Source: Adiantum capillus-veneris | Lineage: Eukaryota > Streptophyta > Polypodiopsida > Polypodiales > Pteridaceae | NCBI GenBank assembly: GCA_014529385.2 | Contig: CM043955.1 | Location: 145,770,140 to 145,834,139 of the forward strand | DNA length: 64,000 bases | Direction of reading: 5' to 3' | Shown here: positions 35,339-48,589 of the stretch, piece by piece | Numbering within the stretch: the first letter of the stretch is position 1 | Layout of the letters: each line of letters starts with the position of its first letter | Translations under genes and position numbers: made by a program | The notes under the pieces: generated by a model | The model's input: the letters and a program-made list of their open reading frames with translations, nothing else | Told to the model about the DNA's origin: nothing | The model's database searches: none

Positions 35339-35604
35339 TGAAGGAGAGGAGCAGGGAGCATAGCGGAAGAGGAAGGTGAATACGCACACACACTCACACA
35401 CACACCACCATAGCCACACACAAAGGTTGGAGGGGGAGAGACGACACACACTGTGTACCCCCTTTCTTTCTTCTCTATCTTATGCACATAGGCACAATAC
35501 ACACTTTACTTTGTGTTAATGGCCCACACAAGTGTATAGTTGTACACTTAGGGTTAGTAGAAGTTGATGATGGGCAATCGGCCAGATGGCCATTAAACCT
35601 AACA
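35339..35604 (-). repeat. 5-prime LTR of the copia element
   Basis: 266 bp, same length as the left LTR. Its inner end is followed on the minus strand by the primer site. The outer end ACAACC...TGTTAG borders the CTTGT duplication at 35605-35609. Confidence 0.9.
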
Positions 35605-35609
35605 CTTGT
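35605..35609. repeat. Target site duplication CTTGT, right copy
   Basis: Exact repeat of 31600-31604. Confidence 0.9.
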
Positions 35610-36903
35610 GATTTGACTTCCAATTGACCTATAATTGGGCAAAGGTGGTCAAGTATTTGTCTACTAGGAATATCATTCTAGTCTTGGACTACATTCCTCA
35701 TCTCATCCATGATTTCTCCTATTGAGTCCCTTCTCCTTTTGATCTTAAAGATCTGTAAAGGTGAGCTTGTTTGTAGTCTCAAGCTTGAGGTCAAGCGCTT
35801 TGGTCAACAACCTTGTCCTTTTTATCTCTTTGACTTGTAAATCAACAAACACTGCCTTGGCTTCAAACCAACTCCTGTGCTCCTCCTCCTCTGAAGCATT
35901 GTCTTCTTGCTTTCTTTTTGAGAGATCTTCCACCTCCCTTAAACTCTTTTGTTTGTGACATCTCAACCTTTCTTCACCCCAGTCAATTTTCATTTTGTTC
36001 TCATCTGGATGTTACGCAATAGTGTGTGCCAAGCTTGTGGGTTAGCCGCTTTTAAATTTTTCTTCAGCTTTTGTTTATCAATGCCAACTTAGCAAGGGAC
36101 CTGAAGAGTGGGTCCTTGAAGAGATTCTCTCTCAAAACAATTTTTTTCTTCTTCCCTTTTGGAAACACTATTCATTCTTAGCTCCTTTCAATTTTTAACT
36201 TTAGGAGAGAATGGTCTGGCATACTTTGGGTGGTATCTACACTTAGCTCCACTAATGGTGGAAGACAATCTTCTTGGTGCAAGAGGTAGCACCTATCTAT
36301 ATGAGAGTTCATGTTGGGATACTAGAGGTTGGTGTAAGTTAAGCCAAGTGAGCTACTTCTTCATGGCCCAACAATCCACAAGTTTCTTAGTGCCCTTCTC
36401 TCATAGAGAGTTTTCCATTTTGTTTTGTCTTTTGTGCCAATAGTCTAGATGAGTCCATCTTGTCTGTACCAATCTCTCATAGAGAGTTCTTCATTTTGTT
36501 TTTTCAATTGTACCAATAGGCTAGATGAGTCCATCTTGTCCTTTTTAGTCTCCATTATATTAAAATCTCTCATGATGCACCAATCTACTTCCAAAGGCAT
36601 ATCTCTCAGATCCACCCACAATTTGGCTCTTTCCTTAGCATCGCAGGGATCGTAAATGTTGAAAATGGTGAGAAATTGGTATGGCCACTTAATCCTCATT
36701 CCCACGACTCTCCCTGAAGCATGATTTATCACCACTTGCAGTCCTAGATCCCTATGTACAAAGGTTAGTACTCCACTAAAACCAAGTGGACCCTCCCCAT
36801 AAAACACTAGCTTTTTTCTTTCTACTTGTTTTCTACATGATTCTCTCAATAGTTTTAAAATGAATTTCCTAACTCCTCCCAAAAAATATCCCTTTTTTGC
36901 CAA
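35610..36903 (-). pseudogene. LINE (L1-type) endonuclease relic
   Basis: The open piece 36445-36903 reads VLTFVHRDLGLQVVI, FLTIFNIYDPCDAKERAKLWVDL and DWCIMRDFNIMETKKDK, matching the plant LINE ORF2 endonuclease (the usual GDFN is RDFN here). In broken frame it continues with LTxTNLxYPNMNSHIDR and MPDHSLL near 36200-36330, the SDH-type end of the domain. From 35993 to 35745 a charged linker follows. RT is not seen; the copia insertion at 35604 lies where it would start. Confidence 0.75.
36401..36541. repeat. 76-bp tandem duplication in the LINE relic
   Basis: CTCATAGAGAGTT.TCATTTTGTTTT begins both units (36401 and 36477), each ending in GATGAGTCCATCTTGTC. It lies in the linker after the catalytic DFN motif. 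Confidence 0.85.
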
Positions 36904-37159
36904 TTTAATACCCTACACCTTCCAAGACTAAATATTAAGTCCCTCCATCATTGAGAGAGTGGGACAAACTCTTCAAATTTTGGAGAGATTTCCTTTGTAT
37001 TCTCCTTTCTATTGTCTTCCTCCATGTCACTCTATTGATTTCCTTTGTCCTCTTTGCAACCATCCATAGAAATAGTCAACTAGGAAGTTGACATCTTCAA
37101 CATATTTAAGTCTAATGGAGTATTAGCTTGAAGCATCTCAAAGATGTTTCCTAGATCAA

Positions 37160-38060
37160 CGGGAGCTTTCATACAGAAACTATCATGTGGTTCTTCTTAT
37201 GGTGAGATTACATTTGATAATAGAGACTTTTTTCCAACCATCATCCTCTTTTCTAGGAGCAGCGGGTAGGACAATTACTTGAATAGATTGAGTTGATGTT
37301 TTCTTTAGTGAAATGGATGAAAATTGGATACTAGGACTTGCCTTTTTTCTATTCTTAACTAACCCTTGTATTGTTGTAGGGTTTTCTTGAGAGTTATACC
37401 TACAAGTGATCATCTTATTAGTATCAAGAATTGATTTTTTGGTCTCACAACCATAATGACAAGCTCACAAATTCAACCTATATCGAGCACATGTCCTTGA
37501 AGGAATGAGGAGACTCAAATGAGAGATTCCATGGCTAGAAGTACATACAATGGAGGTTAATTGAGGAATAACAAGATTTTTGTCATGAACTTTGTAGCCA
37601 TTGTAGTGTCTCCAAATCATACTATGATGAATCCCTTTGCTAGATACTCAAAAAAGTCCTCTAATTTACCATGATTAAGGACAACAGGGCTCGACGATTG
37701 ATGAGCTAAGCTTTAGAAGGCACCCTTCCTATAAAGCAAAAGACTAAGTAAGATCTGGCGAGCACTACTAACTATCTTTTGACAAGCGTTGGTGGAGGGA
37801 CCAACACTGTACAAGCATTTTTCACTTCTACCATTTGTAGCAAGTTTTTCTTGAGGGCTTGGTATGCTTTATCCTCAATCGATGAGTTTACAATAGCCTC
37901 TACATTTATGGTTTTCCCAAAAGATCTTTTGTTGCATCCTAGCCCTCCTTTGAAAACTCAATATGAAACATTGAGTTTTGAACTTCCAGTTGGGTTTTTC
38001 ACTCTAACAACTTTGAGCACCATTTTTCTTGTAAGTGTAACAGCCCCTTTAGATACACCT
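37160..38060 (-). pseudogene. Possible LINE ORF1 relic
   Basis: On the same strand as, and upstream of, the endonuclease. Broken frames contain KGFIIVxFGDTTMATKFM near 37620-37680, which recalls the DUF4283 region of plant LINE ORF1. Cys residues around 37450-37510 could be a decayed zinc knuckle. The match is weak and is supported mainly by position and strand. Confidence 0.35.
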
Positions 38061-40304
38061 AGCATCTAATTTGTGGAAAGTGGCCCAACTCATAATGTCC
38101 ACCTATCCATAGGATGGTGCCTTCAAACATCCCTCCACCTACTTTCCACCCACGCACATGGCACACCACCAATAGCTTTATTTTCTGATTAGCCTACCAC
38201 ATTGTGTGACATATACAAACAATTAACTAATTACACAAGATCATTAAAATAGCCTTTGCATACAATAAAGACTTGAAATGAAAACATAATTCATTATTAC
38301 CAAAGCATATTTACAATTATTTCTACATGTCCCTAAATGGCCTCAACCAAATTAGCTACAAATTGTAAAAAGTGTACAACCGTTGTGTGTCCAACGAGAA
38401 CCTCTACATGTCTAGAATTACGAACTTCCAACAAAAACATGTTGGGCATCACGGACAATACTCCCTCTTCCTAGGTAGTCAACACGACCAATCCAACCTA
38501 TCACCTCCAAAGGTGCTATTGTTTGTCCAACCCTCTTGCTCTCCTCTTAAGGGATGCCTCTTCATGAGGTGGGCTCCAACCACACTAGCATGTTCCCACA
38601 ATACTAGGCAACATCCAAACACAATGCATCCCTAAAAGGATGCCAAAAACCTAGCGGCATGGGAGAGAATACGACTTGGGCCTTCGCTCAATCTTACTAT
38701 TGTCCATGCCAAGCTACATAAATAAGTATGGGTCATCCATGAGGGAAGAAGAGTACATGTTTAAAAAATAATCAAGCAATGCAACTAGACAAAATGGAAA
38801 CACTTCACTTTACCTTGAACAATCACTTTAATAGCATCACATTTCAAACTCTTAGTTTCAATAATTTCTAACATTGGAGTCAAAAGGTTACAAAGAATTT
38901 CCCACAACAAAAATGAGTATACTTTTGTGCATTTTAGTGCATTCTCTTATGCTATAACTCATTTGTGGCATAACTTTGTTGCAAATTGTGTTAATGCCAC
39001 TTATGGCAATTTTTGTGCATGTGGCAAAATGCCCGTAACGCAATGTCTTTGTTTGAATAGAGAACATATCAACAAGACCATTTGTTAGTAATTAAGCATT
39101 TCTACTCTATATATTTTGTAGTTTATAATAGGCTTATATAGGTATCTATGCAAAAAAATCTATTAATTAGGAGATTTTATATTTGCGAGCTTTTGTTTTC
39201 GAGCTTTTGGAATTGAAACATTATTTTTGAACTTTTTAATGCTCATATTACACTAACAATATCTTCAAATAATAATGTGGCATGAGAAATTTCTACATTA
39301 GATCATGCAATACTTCAATCACCAAACAAGAAAATGTAACAATATGCATGTCTTTGCTATGGGAATGTATGCTCATGCACATCTCTTATTATCCTGAAAT
39401 GTAACTTTTAAAAAAGCACCATTTCTAAGTATTTTTGATTCCACAACATATTTTGAAGTATTAGCAAAGGACATATTTTTCATAGTCTCAAAGTAACCTA
39501 GCAAATCAACTCAAGAAACCTCAAAACCAAACTAGATTCCAAGTCGCAATAAGATATGCATATTTTACCACCACATAGTAGACCTCCAATCACATAACCA
39601 AGCACACAACCACCATAATTCCATGTCCAAGTCTTTTGGTTACCATTTACAAAAAAATCACAAATCAAAGCATCAAAATGAAATGTCTAATGAGAGCATA
39701 TATACCTATTCATGCTTAACTTTATGGAGATTATCATTGTCCCATAATATTGATGCTGCTCACCTTAAACTTAACGTGTTCACAAACGACAATGTCCTCG
39801 TGGCACATTTGTTCAAAGCACTCAACAGATTTTCAGACTTGCCTAGCTTGAGTACACTTTGTTTTCAAATCATTACATAAGAATTCTAGGAGAAGGGAGA
39901 TTCTCTACGACACCTTCCATTGACAGATGGAAATTTGCATGCTATTCAGAAGAAGTATAGCCTCTACTAAAGCTTCTATATGAAGCTTATGAACGGTATA
40001 TATGTTGTAAGTGTGTCATTCCAAAGTTTGTCATCTTGCATGGAGGTTATTATAGTATTTTCTTTGGCTAGCCTTAATTGATTGAGTCCTCAATTCAAGT
40101 CCACGATAGAGAGGATGATGGTTATACGAAGAGAAGAAGGAATGCAAGAAAATGGAGATTGATGGGAATGAGTTCTTGAGAGTATTTTGAGTGAAAATCA
40201 TGCTTAGTATTTTTTTCAAAAAGAGAGAACGCCAATCAACTGAGAGTTTGAAGTCGCTGGGGAAGGGACGTCGAGAATGAAGAGCGAGAAAAGAGCTAGA
40301 TAAG
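38061..40304. other. Gene-free AT-rich stretch
   Basis: No coding signal stands out. GCGAGCTTTTG...CGAGCTTTTGG at 39170-39230 resembles, inverted, the repeat at 51010-51060. It may mark the outer limit of the inverted PPR-bearing duplication. Confidence 0.4.
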
Positions 40305-41560
40305 TGTGGAGATATGAGGGCCAAAAGGTCGTTGTGCAGAGAAGCCCTGACTCAACTTTACTCATGTGTATATGGTCAAAGATCAATATTGAATGTTTAT
40401 GTGAACTATTATGTGTTAAACGTGCATCAGCGGATATTCCAAAGGGATAGTATGAATGCATGGAAATGTTTCAAGCAGAAGCTGCTAGCTATCATATTTG
40501 GGAGTTTGACATGAAGCACTTCTCTTATGGTTTATTGAAAGATGAATTCCATGAGCAACATGTTTTGCAAATGGTCATATGGTATGGAAAGGGGTTGTTA
40601 ATAGATGAAGGGAAAAGGGGTCGTTGCCTATAGAGCTTGCTGGTCTTGTATGTCCTATTAGTCAAGGGAGATCAAAAGCAAAAAATATTTAGCTCTTTAG
40701 AAGTAGCATGTCCACAACTCATGTAGTAATTAGGGAGGAGGCTATGTGATGTAAGTTTTCACTTTTATATTCTTATATAGTGTTTTCCATAAACAAATCT
40801 TACACCAATCATGTTGAGGTGTCTCAGAGGCATAGGCAGCTGTACACAAGGCCTACTTGGAAGCGATGTATTGTTGGGCACTTTTGTCAGTATGCCAATT
40901 GTCATGCCCTTGGCAAAGCACTTAAATATTTTGGTGACAAAATGTAATCTCTTTTAAAATTCACATCTAGCACACTGTGCCCAAAGTGGCTAGGATCAAG
41001 GATTTGATGTGTTTAGATTGGATGCACAGAGAGGGATTCTCCTTGAACTGGGTGACTTTTGTCGACTAAACAAAATCATGTGGAAATGTAGATGCCATCA
41101 ACTTGGGGGAATAAGTTCATGAATAGATTTCTAGACAAGGATTGCTCGGGAAAAATCACTACTCTTGAGAACATATTAGTTGATATGTATAGCAGATGTG
41201 GTGATCGTCTAATAAAAGCTCAACAAATGTTTAAGGAGCTTCCCAATTGTGATGTGGTCCCTTGGTCTACATTGATTGTCGGGTATGCCCAATATGGCAA
41301 AGATAAGGATTCCAAATGTATGTCAAATGCAATGCTCTAGCTTTAATGGATATGTATGTCAAATGCAATGCTTTAGTGAAGACAATAAAGTCCTTGATGA
41401 TGAGCTATCTACTTAAGAGATTCTGTTTTGTTCCTCACTATAGCTAATCAAGTTGACCAAGAGTAGATTTCAAACTCTAAGCTATTTTGAGAAATTGTAG
41501 TTGGAGGGTTACCCTCTAGATACAATCACCTATACTAAAAACCTATGGAAATTTAGAAGC
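40305..41560 (+). pseudogene. PPR-protein pseudogene, copy 1
   Basis: The clearest piece is 41092-41340, with LENILVDMYSRCGD, LIKAQQMFKELPNCDVVPWSTLIVGYAQYGK. This is a PLS-type pentatricopeptide repeat pair (DMYxKCG, VFxxLPxxDVVSWxxLIxGYAQ). Just before it, in shifted frame, comes RQGLLGKN; after it DMYVKCNALVKT begins another repeat. The 5-prime part (40320-41000) aligns with the inverted copy at 49930-50740. Frames are broken throughout. Intact relatives are organelle RNA-editing or processing factors. Confidence 0.75.
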
Positions 41561-42342
<782 letters not shown>

Positions 42343-42561
42343 GCCAGTTCTTGTCTTTCAAAAGTGAAATAGAAGTAGAAAGTGAGAATTTGCATAGATT
42401 TTCTCTCAAAATGACTACTACTACTACTACTGTCTATTTGGCTCTACTTTAAAAAAATTCAATAGGTTTGAGATTCCTTTGATATTTTATTTAGTAACTT
42501 TATCTTTGTCTGCGTGCTTCTGTCCATTGTGCTCCATGCCTCCATCACCAACCCTAAACCT

Positions 42562-42710
<149 letters not shown>

Positions 42711-42890
42711 AACTCGTGTGGAAAAAGCTATGTAACTGGAGGCAGATACAAGTAGGGCTATGGGGATAAAAACTCAGACTTCCCTCCTCCCTCGCTCTCT
42801 TTCACTTGTGTGCAACCACAAATCATATGTATGTTGAATCCGATGAGAGTGTATCAAGATAGACAATTACACATGGCTGTCTTGCCAAAT

Positions 42891-42894
<4 letters not shown>

Positions 42895-42961
<67 letters not shown>
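42895..42961. repeat. (GA)33 microsatellite
   Basis: Uninterrupted GA of about 66 bp; flanks share no obvious element with the others. Confidence 0.95.
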
Positions 42962-42962
<1 letters not shown>

Positions 42963-43275
42963 CATTTAGAGAGAACAGGAGATGCATATAGAGACGCAAC
43001 CAAAGGATGGATAAGTTACTTAAAGTCGCACATGAGGTCTTCTTGCAACAGAGCTCATGCTCTCTCACACACGTGCACCATGTGGGATTTAGCCAGATTT
43101 TGATGACTTGCTGTCTCTCGCGCATCTACAATAGAGCTCGATCTCACAACATCGCCTCTTTTTCGATCCGCGTAGGTAAAGGGCCTAAATCAGATGTTTA
43201 CTTCAAATTTAACTTCTTTGCTAGAGTGATGGTTGATTGCAAGGAAGTGACCAATGCAGAATGGGGTCCATGGAA

Positions 43276-43737
43276 GTCTCATGTAAATCCGAGCTCCAAG
43301 CTTTGGGATGTGTCGGGGCCAGGATAAGAGTTATGATTTCAAAAGGGAATCTATCCTAAAGGGAATGTTATATGTTTGTGAAATTGAATTTTATCAAACA
43401 CTATCTGCAGGCAAATGTCTCAAAAAAAATGGGGAGGCTCCAGGTCCCCCTCCCCTCCGTTTTTTTAAGGTGAAGTAAGGGCCAAACCGAGCAAGAGAGG
43501 GGGGGGTTGCTTACTTGCTCGTCCAACATCACAAAGACACACACACACACACACACAGTGGCTTGAACTAGGAGTTGTTGCATAAGAGAGAGATGGAGGG
43601 CGGCAAGGTCTGACACGTGCAGTCTCGTCTAAATCCGAGCTCCAAGGTTTGGGATGTGTCAAGCTGGAGGAGAGTTTTGATTTCAAAAGGAAATCTATCC
43701 TAAAGGGAATGTTGTATGTTTGTGAAATATATTGAAT
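43276..43737. repeat. Direct repeat pair (about 115 bp) flanking a CA-microsatellite segment
   Basis: AAATCCGAGCTCCAAG.TTTGGGATGTGTC begins both copies (near 43290 and 43632). Both continue through ATTTCAAAAGG.AATCTATCC and CTAAAGGGAATGTT. The period is about 347 bp. The enclosed segment (43391-43623) carries a (CA)10 run and the GGAGGGCGG signature found again near 48340. No TG...CA termini or primer site are clear, so a small LTR (TRIM) element is only a possibility. Confidence 0.75.
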
Positions 43738-43740
43738 TCT

Positions 43741-44227
43741 GGAAAATTACCAAAATATCCCTCTAATTTGTGGATATTCCAAAATGCCGCTCAAATTTCA
43801 AAAAATCCCAAAATCCCCTTGTATCTATTTTGGTTCGATTGTTCAAGATTTTCTAATCTTTATTCCGTTGACAATTGAGATCCATTTTTTAGTGCTTAGC
43901 CTTGTAATTTGTCTGAAATTATCTCACAAAAAAGGCAATTATGTCTAAAAATAGGAAAGCAATTCATCTGCGTAGCCTACATAACCAACTCAAATCCTAG
44001 TTTTAGCATCTTGTATTGATAGACAATCAACCTTCATATAAAAAACTACCTTTTTTTACTTTGGAGAAATTTAATATCACAACTAGGGGCATTTTACGAA
44101 TTTTGGAAAATTTGAAGGGCATTTTGGGAATTTATGACAAAATATTAGGGGAATTTCAAAAAAATTTGAGATTTGAAGGGTATTTTGGGAATTTCCACAA
44201 ATTAGAGGGGTATTTTGGTAATTTTCC
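43741..44227. mobile_element. Foldback or MITE-like element, about 490 bp, with about 60-bp terminal inverted repeats
   Basis: The left end GGAAAATTACCAAAATATCC and following CTCTAATTTGTGG are matched in inverted form by the right end near 44165-44227 (GGGTATTTTGGTAATTTTCC). The inverted similarity continues for some 60 bp with a few changes. The interior has no ORF of note. No clear target duplication is visible at the immediate ends, so the superfamily is undetermined. Confidence 0.6.
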
Positions 44228-44414
44228 CTTGAAGTTTTTCATAACATTGCAAGCAAATGTCTCAAGAAAAAGACAAGGTGAAGAGGCACGAAGGCCTGCT
44301 AATTTAAGTTAAGGGGGAAGTGAGATTTATGGAAACTAAGTTTAAATGAGTGCCTACAATCACATGAAATTTTTATCATGTTTTAACATAAAACTATATT
44401 ACATATATAATCAC

Positions 44415-45055
44415 AAATGGTTTATATATTAGAAAAGGTCCCACTTAAATAATAAGGTTAAAGATGCACATTGCACATTATCATTTGAAAAAAAAAAGTA
44501 AAAAATAAAAATAAAAATAAAAATACACATTATATTATTCATTATGCATACACAAGCTAGATTCAAAAAAGAGGTGACGACGAAAACCTCGTACTCTTTC
44601 TTCCACCTCTCTCTTCATTTACAAGGGATGAAGATAGCTCTAAAAAAATTATTCTGTAGGATTTTGACGTTCAATGAGTTGTAGTGTAGTGGTATTGTTG
44701 TTGAATACGTAGCTGTTTGATTCCATTCAATCGCACCGATCCACATTTTGTGCTGAAAAGTGGATGGTAGAACTGCTCTTCCCAGGGGGGAAAGGCTTGC
44801 TAATTTTTTGTGGGGCCAGAGAAGTATAATTTCCTTTTGTGCCAATGGACAGCCCCCATGGTGAAGGCTCATTCCTTTTTGCATGTCTTTCATCAGCTCT
44901 CTTGAACCCAACCATAATCTCGAATTATTATATATTAGAAAAGGCTCCACTTAAATAATAAGGTGAAAGGTACACATTACACATTATTATTTGAAAACAA
45001 AATAAAATAAAAAAGAAATAAAATAAAAGCAATAATATATATAACACATTAAAAA
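44415..45055. repeat. Direct repeat pair of about 115 bp, 510 bp apart
   Basis: ATATATTAGAAAAGG.CCCAC or .TCCAC begins copies near 44424 and 44930. Both run through CTTAAATAATAAGGT and end in A-rich sequence followed by ACACATTA. The enclosed 390 bp contains no recognised gene. Confidence 0.75.
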
Positions 45056-45457
45056 CTACAACAAAAGAATATATTAAGGCTTTCATTGAAAAAGATAGAT
45101 TTGATAAGCGTAGAAAATAACAAATCAATTCAATAATTTAATAAATTGAATCTCTGTGAAGTCTTTAAATAAAAGGACTCTTTACAAAAAGGGGGTACCG
45201 GCTGGAGAAAAATGGAAAAATGATGGTATTAATTTGATATGCAAAAAAGAAGGGTTTACAAGGGACTCAAGGAAGAAAAAGGGAAGACGAGGAGGTAGGT
45301 AGGCCACATGGAAATGGGGCATTGTTTCCCTTTTCATCTCTCTCTCTATTGGTCTCTCTCAGGCTTACAAAGCATCTGGCTCCTCTGTGCACCCCACGCT
45401 TTGTAGTCCCACTACAAAACTTTTCACGTGAAGAATTAGGGCGATTAGAATGCGGAT

Positions 45458-45458
<1 letters not shown>

Positions 45459-45499
<41 letters not shown>

Positions 45500-45514
45500 T
45501 GTGTGAGTGTGAGT

Positions 45515-45564
<50 letters not shown>
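45459..45564. repeat. Compound microsatellite (GT)n(GA)n
   Basis: GT to 45497 with GAGTGTGTGAGTGTGAGTG interruptions, then about 46 bp of GA. Confidence 0.93.
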
Positions 45565-45567
<3 letters not shown>

Positions 45568-45584
45568 ACAACAGAAGTCAGAAG

Positions 45585-45628
<44 letters not shown>

Positions 45629-45780
45629 AGGCCTACAACAGAATTCATAAGAGAGAGAAAGAGAGAGAGGCCTACAACAGAAGTCATAAGAGAGAGAGAG
45701 GGGTCTACAAACTGACGTTGCAAGAGAGAGAGAGAGGCATGTAAACGATGAAGCAAGAGAGAAAAGAGACCTGCAACACA
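45563..45780. repeat. Minisatellite of CCTACAACAGAAGTCATAAGAG-like units between microsatellites
   Basis: Six degenerate units start near 45563, 45629, 45667, 45701, 45736 and 45769, each a CTACAA-type core followed by an AGAG run of variable length. It looks like a minisatellite grown inside the GA tract. Confidence 0.8.
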
Positions 45781-45782
45781 CG

Positions 45783-45784
<2 letters not shown>

Positions 45785-45862
<78 letters not shown>
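45785..45862. repeat. Compound microsatellite (GT)26(GA)13
   Basis: Same GT-then-GA order as its neighbours; followed by a G-rich run. Confidence 0.95.
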
Positions 45863-46214
45863 AGGAAGGGGGGGGAGGGGGCAAATGAGAATATTATCTC
45901 TTAATGCATTTTTCTATCGCGCGAGCAAGTATGTAGAGCTAAGTATAGTGTGTGTGAGAATATGTCCCTACTATATTGAAAAAAAATTATTGAATCAATA
46001 CTTCACATTATGGATCAAACTCCTATGCATACTCTTTAATCCTTTGTTCTTTAAAGTCTTTTTCAGCATGCCAAAAAATAATGAAAGCATCCTCGGGAAA
46101 TAGCGTTGGAAAGGAAATGCTTTCTTTCTCTTCAATTTTTAAAGGGACACATGTCAAGCAAACAATTTGAACGACCTTCAGCCATATGGATACTAAGGCC
46201 TTTAGCAGGCCAAA

Positions 46215-46354
46215 AAAGGGGAGGATTGGAGCCTCCCCATTGTTTGCGCGCGCACGGATGATGGGGGGTTCTAGCCCTCCCCTTTCTTGTCCTTTTTTTT
46301 TAGATGTGATGGCGAGAGATAGAGAGGGGACTCACTTACCTGCCCGTCCAACAA

Positions 46355-46449
<95 letters not shown>
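46215..46449. repeat. Dispersed fragment with (CA)33(GA)12 microsatellite
   Basis: GGGGAGGATTGGAGCCTCCCC...CTCCCCTTTC and ACTTACCTGCCCGTCCAAC before the repeat match the layout at 43420-43530 (GGGGAGGCTCCAGGTCCCC, ACTTGCTCGTCCAAC). CA occupies 46359-46424 and GA 46425-46449. Confidence 0.8.
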
Positions 46450-47028
46450 GCCACCTACACAATCTATAGTAGCATTTTAACTTCACAATGATGCACGTTC
46501 TCCACGCATTGATAGCACCCCTCACAATGAGGCATGGTATGCAAGAGGACTTATGTTCCTTGGACGACACTGACATACATTTTGTTATGCTACTTGGTGG
46601 ATCTAAGTGATGGAATTGGTCATTGGTCTAGGTTGCTAGTTATTCTCTTTGAGATGATTCAACTGAGCTAGTGGTCTAGAAGCTCTGGTTCATGTGGTGA
46701 CATTGATACTCCATCCCTTTTTCAAAGCTTTGGTTGCCCCTTTAACACTTCAGTGGACATTCCGATCGGAGTTGGAAACCCCAATTTGTTTTGTCTTCTT
46801 GCCATTATTGGTTTGTGCTTGAGGTGACGAAGCTTTATAACCCCCTTCTACAAATTTATATCTATGATGTTATCGAGTGGCTCCGGTTCTAGCTGTTATT
46901 GATTCTAGCTGTTATCAGTTCCTAGCCGTTGTACGGTTGTAGGAACTGGTCTATGGATGTCGTGGCACTCTTTTTGCAGGGTCGTCATTGTAATTATTTT
47001 TTGTGTTAATGGCAACACAATTGTGATT

Positions 47029-47077
<49 letters not shown>

Positions 47078-48239
47078 CACTTCTTCACTATGCCATAGCA
47101 TTCTTTCCTGACTGTGAAGGTATGGCACTCCCTTTTGTATATCCAATCTCATGCTCATCACGGCCCTCCTATACCCCACAAATCGAAGGCTAGAGGGCCG
47201 TACAGACTGAAGAAAGGAATGGGAGGAGGAAAAAAGATAAAAACTAAACAGGGATAGGGACATGCAGGTGAAAGGGGCACTACTATTGAGAGCCAAGTAT
47301 GCTAGAGAAGAGAAGGCCTTGGTTGCAGACAGGGAATAATCACCAAAATCAAGTTGGGGTGATGCTTTAGAAGTTCATTTGTAGGCTTGTATGAAGTTCA
47401 TGAAAGAGAAACGCTATTGGGTAGCATGAGCTAGTGTGCATGAGGGCTAGTATCAAGGGCCGTAGGCTTCAAGGCAAGAGGAGCACTGGCTTGGAGAAAG
47501 CAAGGCTGAAACAAGTGTCCTAGAGGAGATCTCCATATCAGAGGAAGGCTGCAAGGAAATGCATGAGAGAATAGCAGGGCAGAACAGAAGGGAGCAGCGT
47601 GTATGGTGGAGGGAAGAAGTGCCGCCAAGTGGCTACTCCTAAACGAGACAGAGGAGGGCTTGTCATGTGTAGGAGGCCTATGAGTGCAATGGCCAGTGCC
47701 ATGGTAAAGGGTGGACTTTTCTTGGCCGTGCTAGCTATGGACAGCAACGGGTTGGGCACCTACATTGTAACTTTCTCCAATCATGTGTCCATGACGGTGA
47801 CGATTGTGCTACCACTGTAGAATTTGACGTTGGCAGTGGGCCAAATCTTGCATGCGGTGCTAGAGGAGTCAAGCGAGGTGATTCACCTCGTCATCGGTCA
47901 GCTATCTAGGGTCTTGATATTGGTCACTGGAACCATGTACATGGTGCAAGATGATGACTGGCATTGTGTGCTCTATCTCAGTGTACAGGGGGAGTTTGGT
48001 TGGCAATGTTCTCACCATTCTAGGATCAATTCTTGGAGCCTTTTGAGTCTTCAATATGCCCCAGCCTCCCTCTCCAACCCTCAATAGACCTTTAACTCTC
48101 TAGTCACTTGGTTTACCTCCCTCTTCTGTATATTTAGGTCAGCTCTACCAATGCTACTTGCATGAGCCCAGTTTTTCTAGATACAAAACTACGGATGCCT
48201 GAGTCCCTCTTATTGAAGCTCGTGTCTAGTATTTTGATA
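46450..48239. other. Gene-free stretch with an (AG)22 microsatellite at 47031-47074
   Basis: Short ORFs on both strands (for example 47824-48087 on +) show no recognisable domain. Short TCTAGCTGTTAT-type repeats occur near 46890-46930. Confidence 0.4.
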
Positions 48240-48365
48240 ATGTAGTTCTTCTTTTATTTTGAGAGAGAGAGAAAGAGAGACAGAGAGAGAGGTTGCCCGA
48301 CTCGCTTGCACAAGGAGTTGCTGCACAAGAGAGAGATGGAGGGCGGTGGGTGGGGCCTCACATGG
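48240..48365. repeat. Partial copy of the microsatellite-bearing dispersed fragment
   Basis: An imperfect GA run (48260-48292), then GGAGTTGCTGCACAAGAGAG and GATGGAGGGCGG, matching 43568-43606 (GGAGTTGTTGCATAAGAGAG, GATGGAGGGCGG). Confidence 0.7.
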
Positions 48366-48589
48366 AATGACCATGCCAGGCTGAGCACGAGAGTAGAAGA
48401 AGAACACGAGGGAATGAAATGAAATGAAATAAATAAAATGTTATATTAACATCTTTAAAATGCCAAAATGACCTATGAGACCAAACTGATACAATCTTTG
48501 TGGATCTAATCCAATGTCTGGGTACAAAAAAAAAATGAAGTAAAGTGAAAGACTAAAAACATCATCATCATCATCATCAATGCCTGAGG

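Larger units (their letters stand above)
31605..35604 (-). mobile_element. 4,000-bp Ty1/copia element, internally deleted
   Basis: Two 266-bp LTRs in direct orientation, a CTTGT duplication, primer site and polypurine tract all agree with minus-strand orientation. The order on that strand is leader, gag, then a jump to the end of the integrase region and RT. Protease, most of integrase and most of RNase H are missing. Frames are broken. LTRs differ at about 23 of 266 sites by eye (about 91 % identity), so this insertion looks older than the inner 17-kb element. Confidence 0.93.

Noticed and set aside
43276-43737. A TRIM element bounded by the 115-bp direct repeats
   Set aside because: No TG...CA ends, primer site or target duplication could be identified; kept only as a direct repeat pair.
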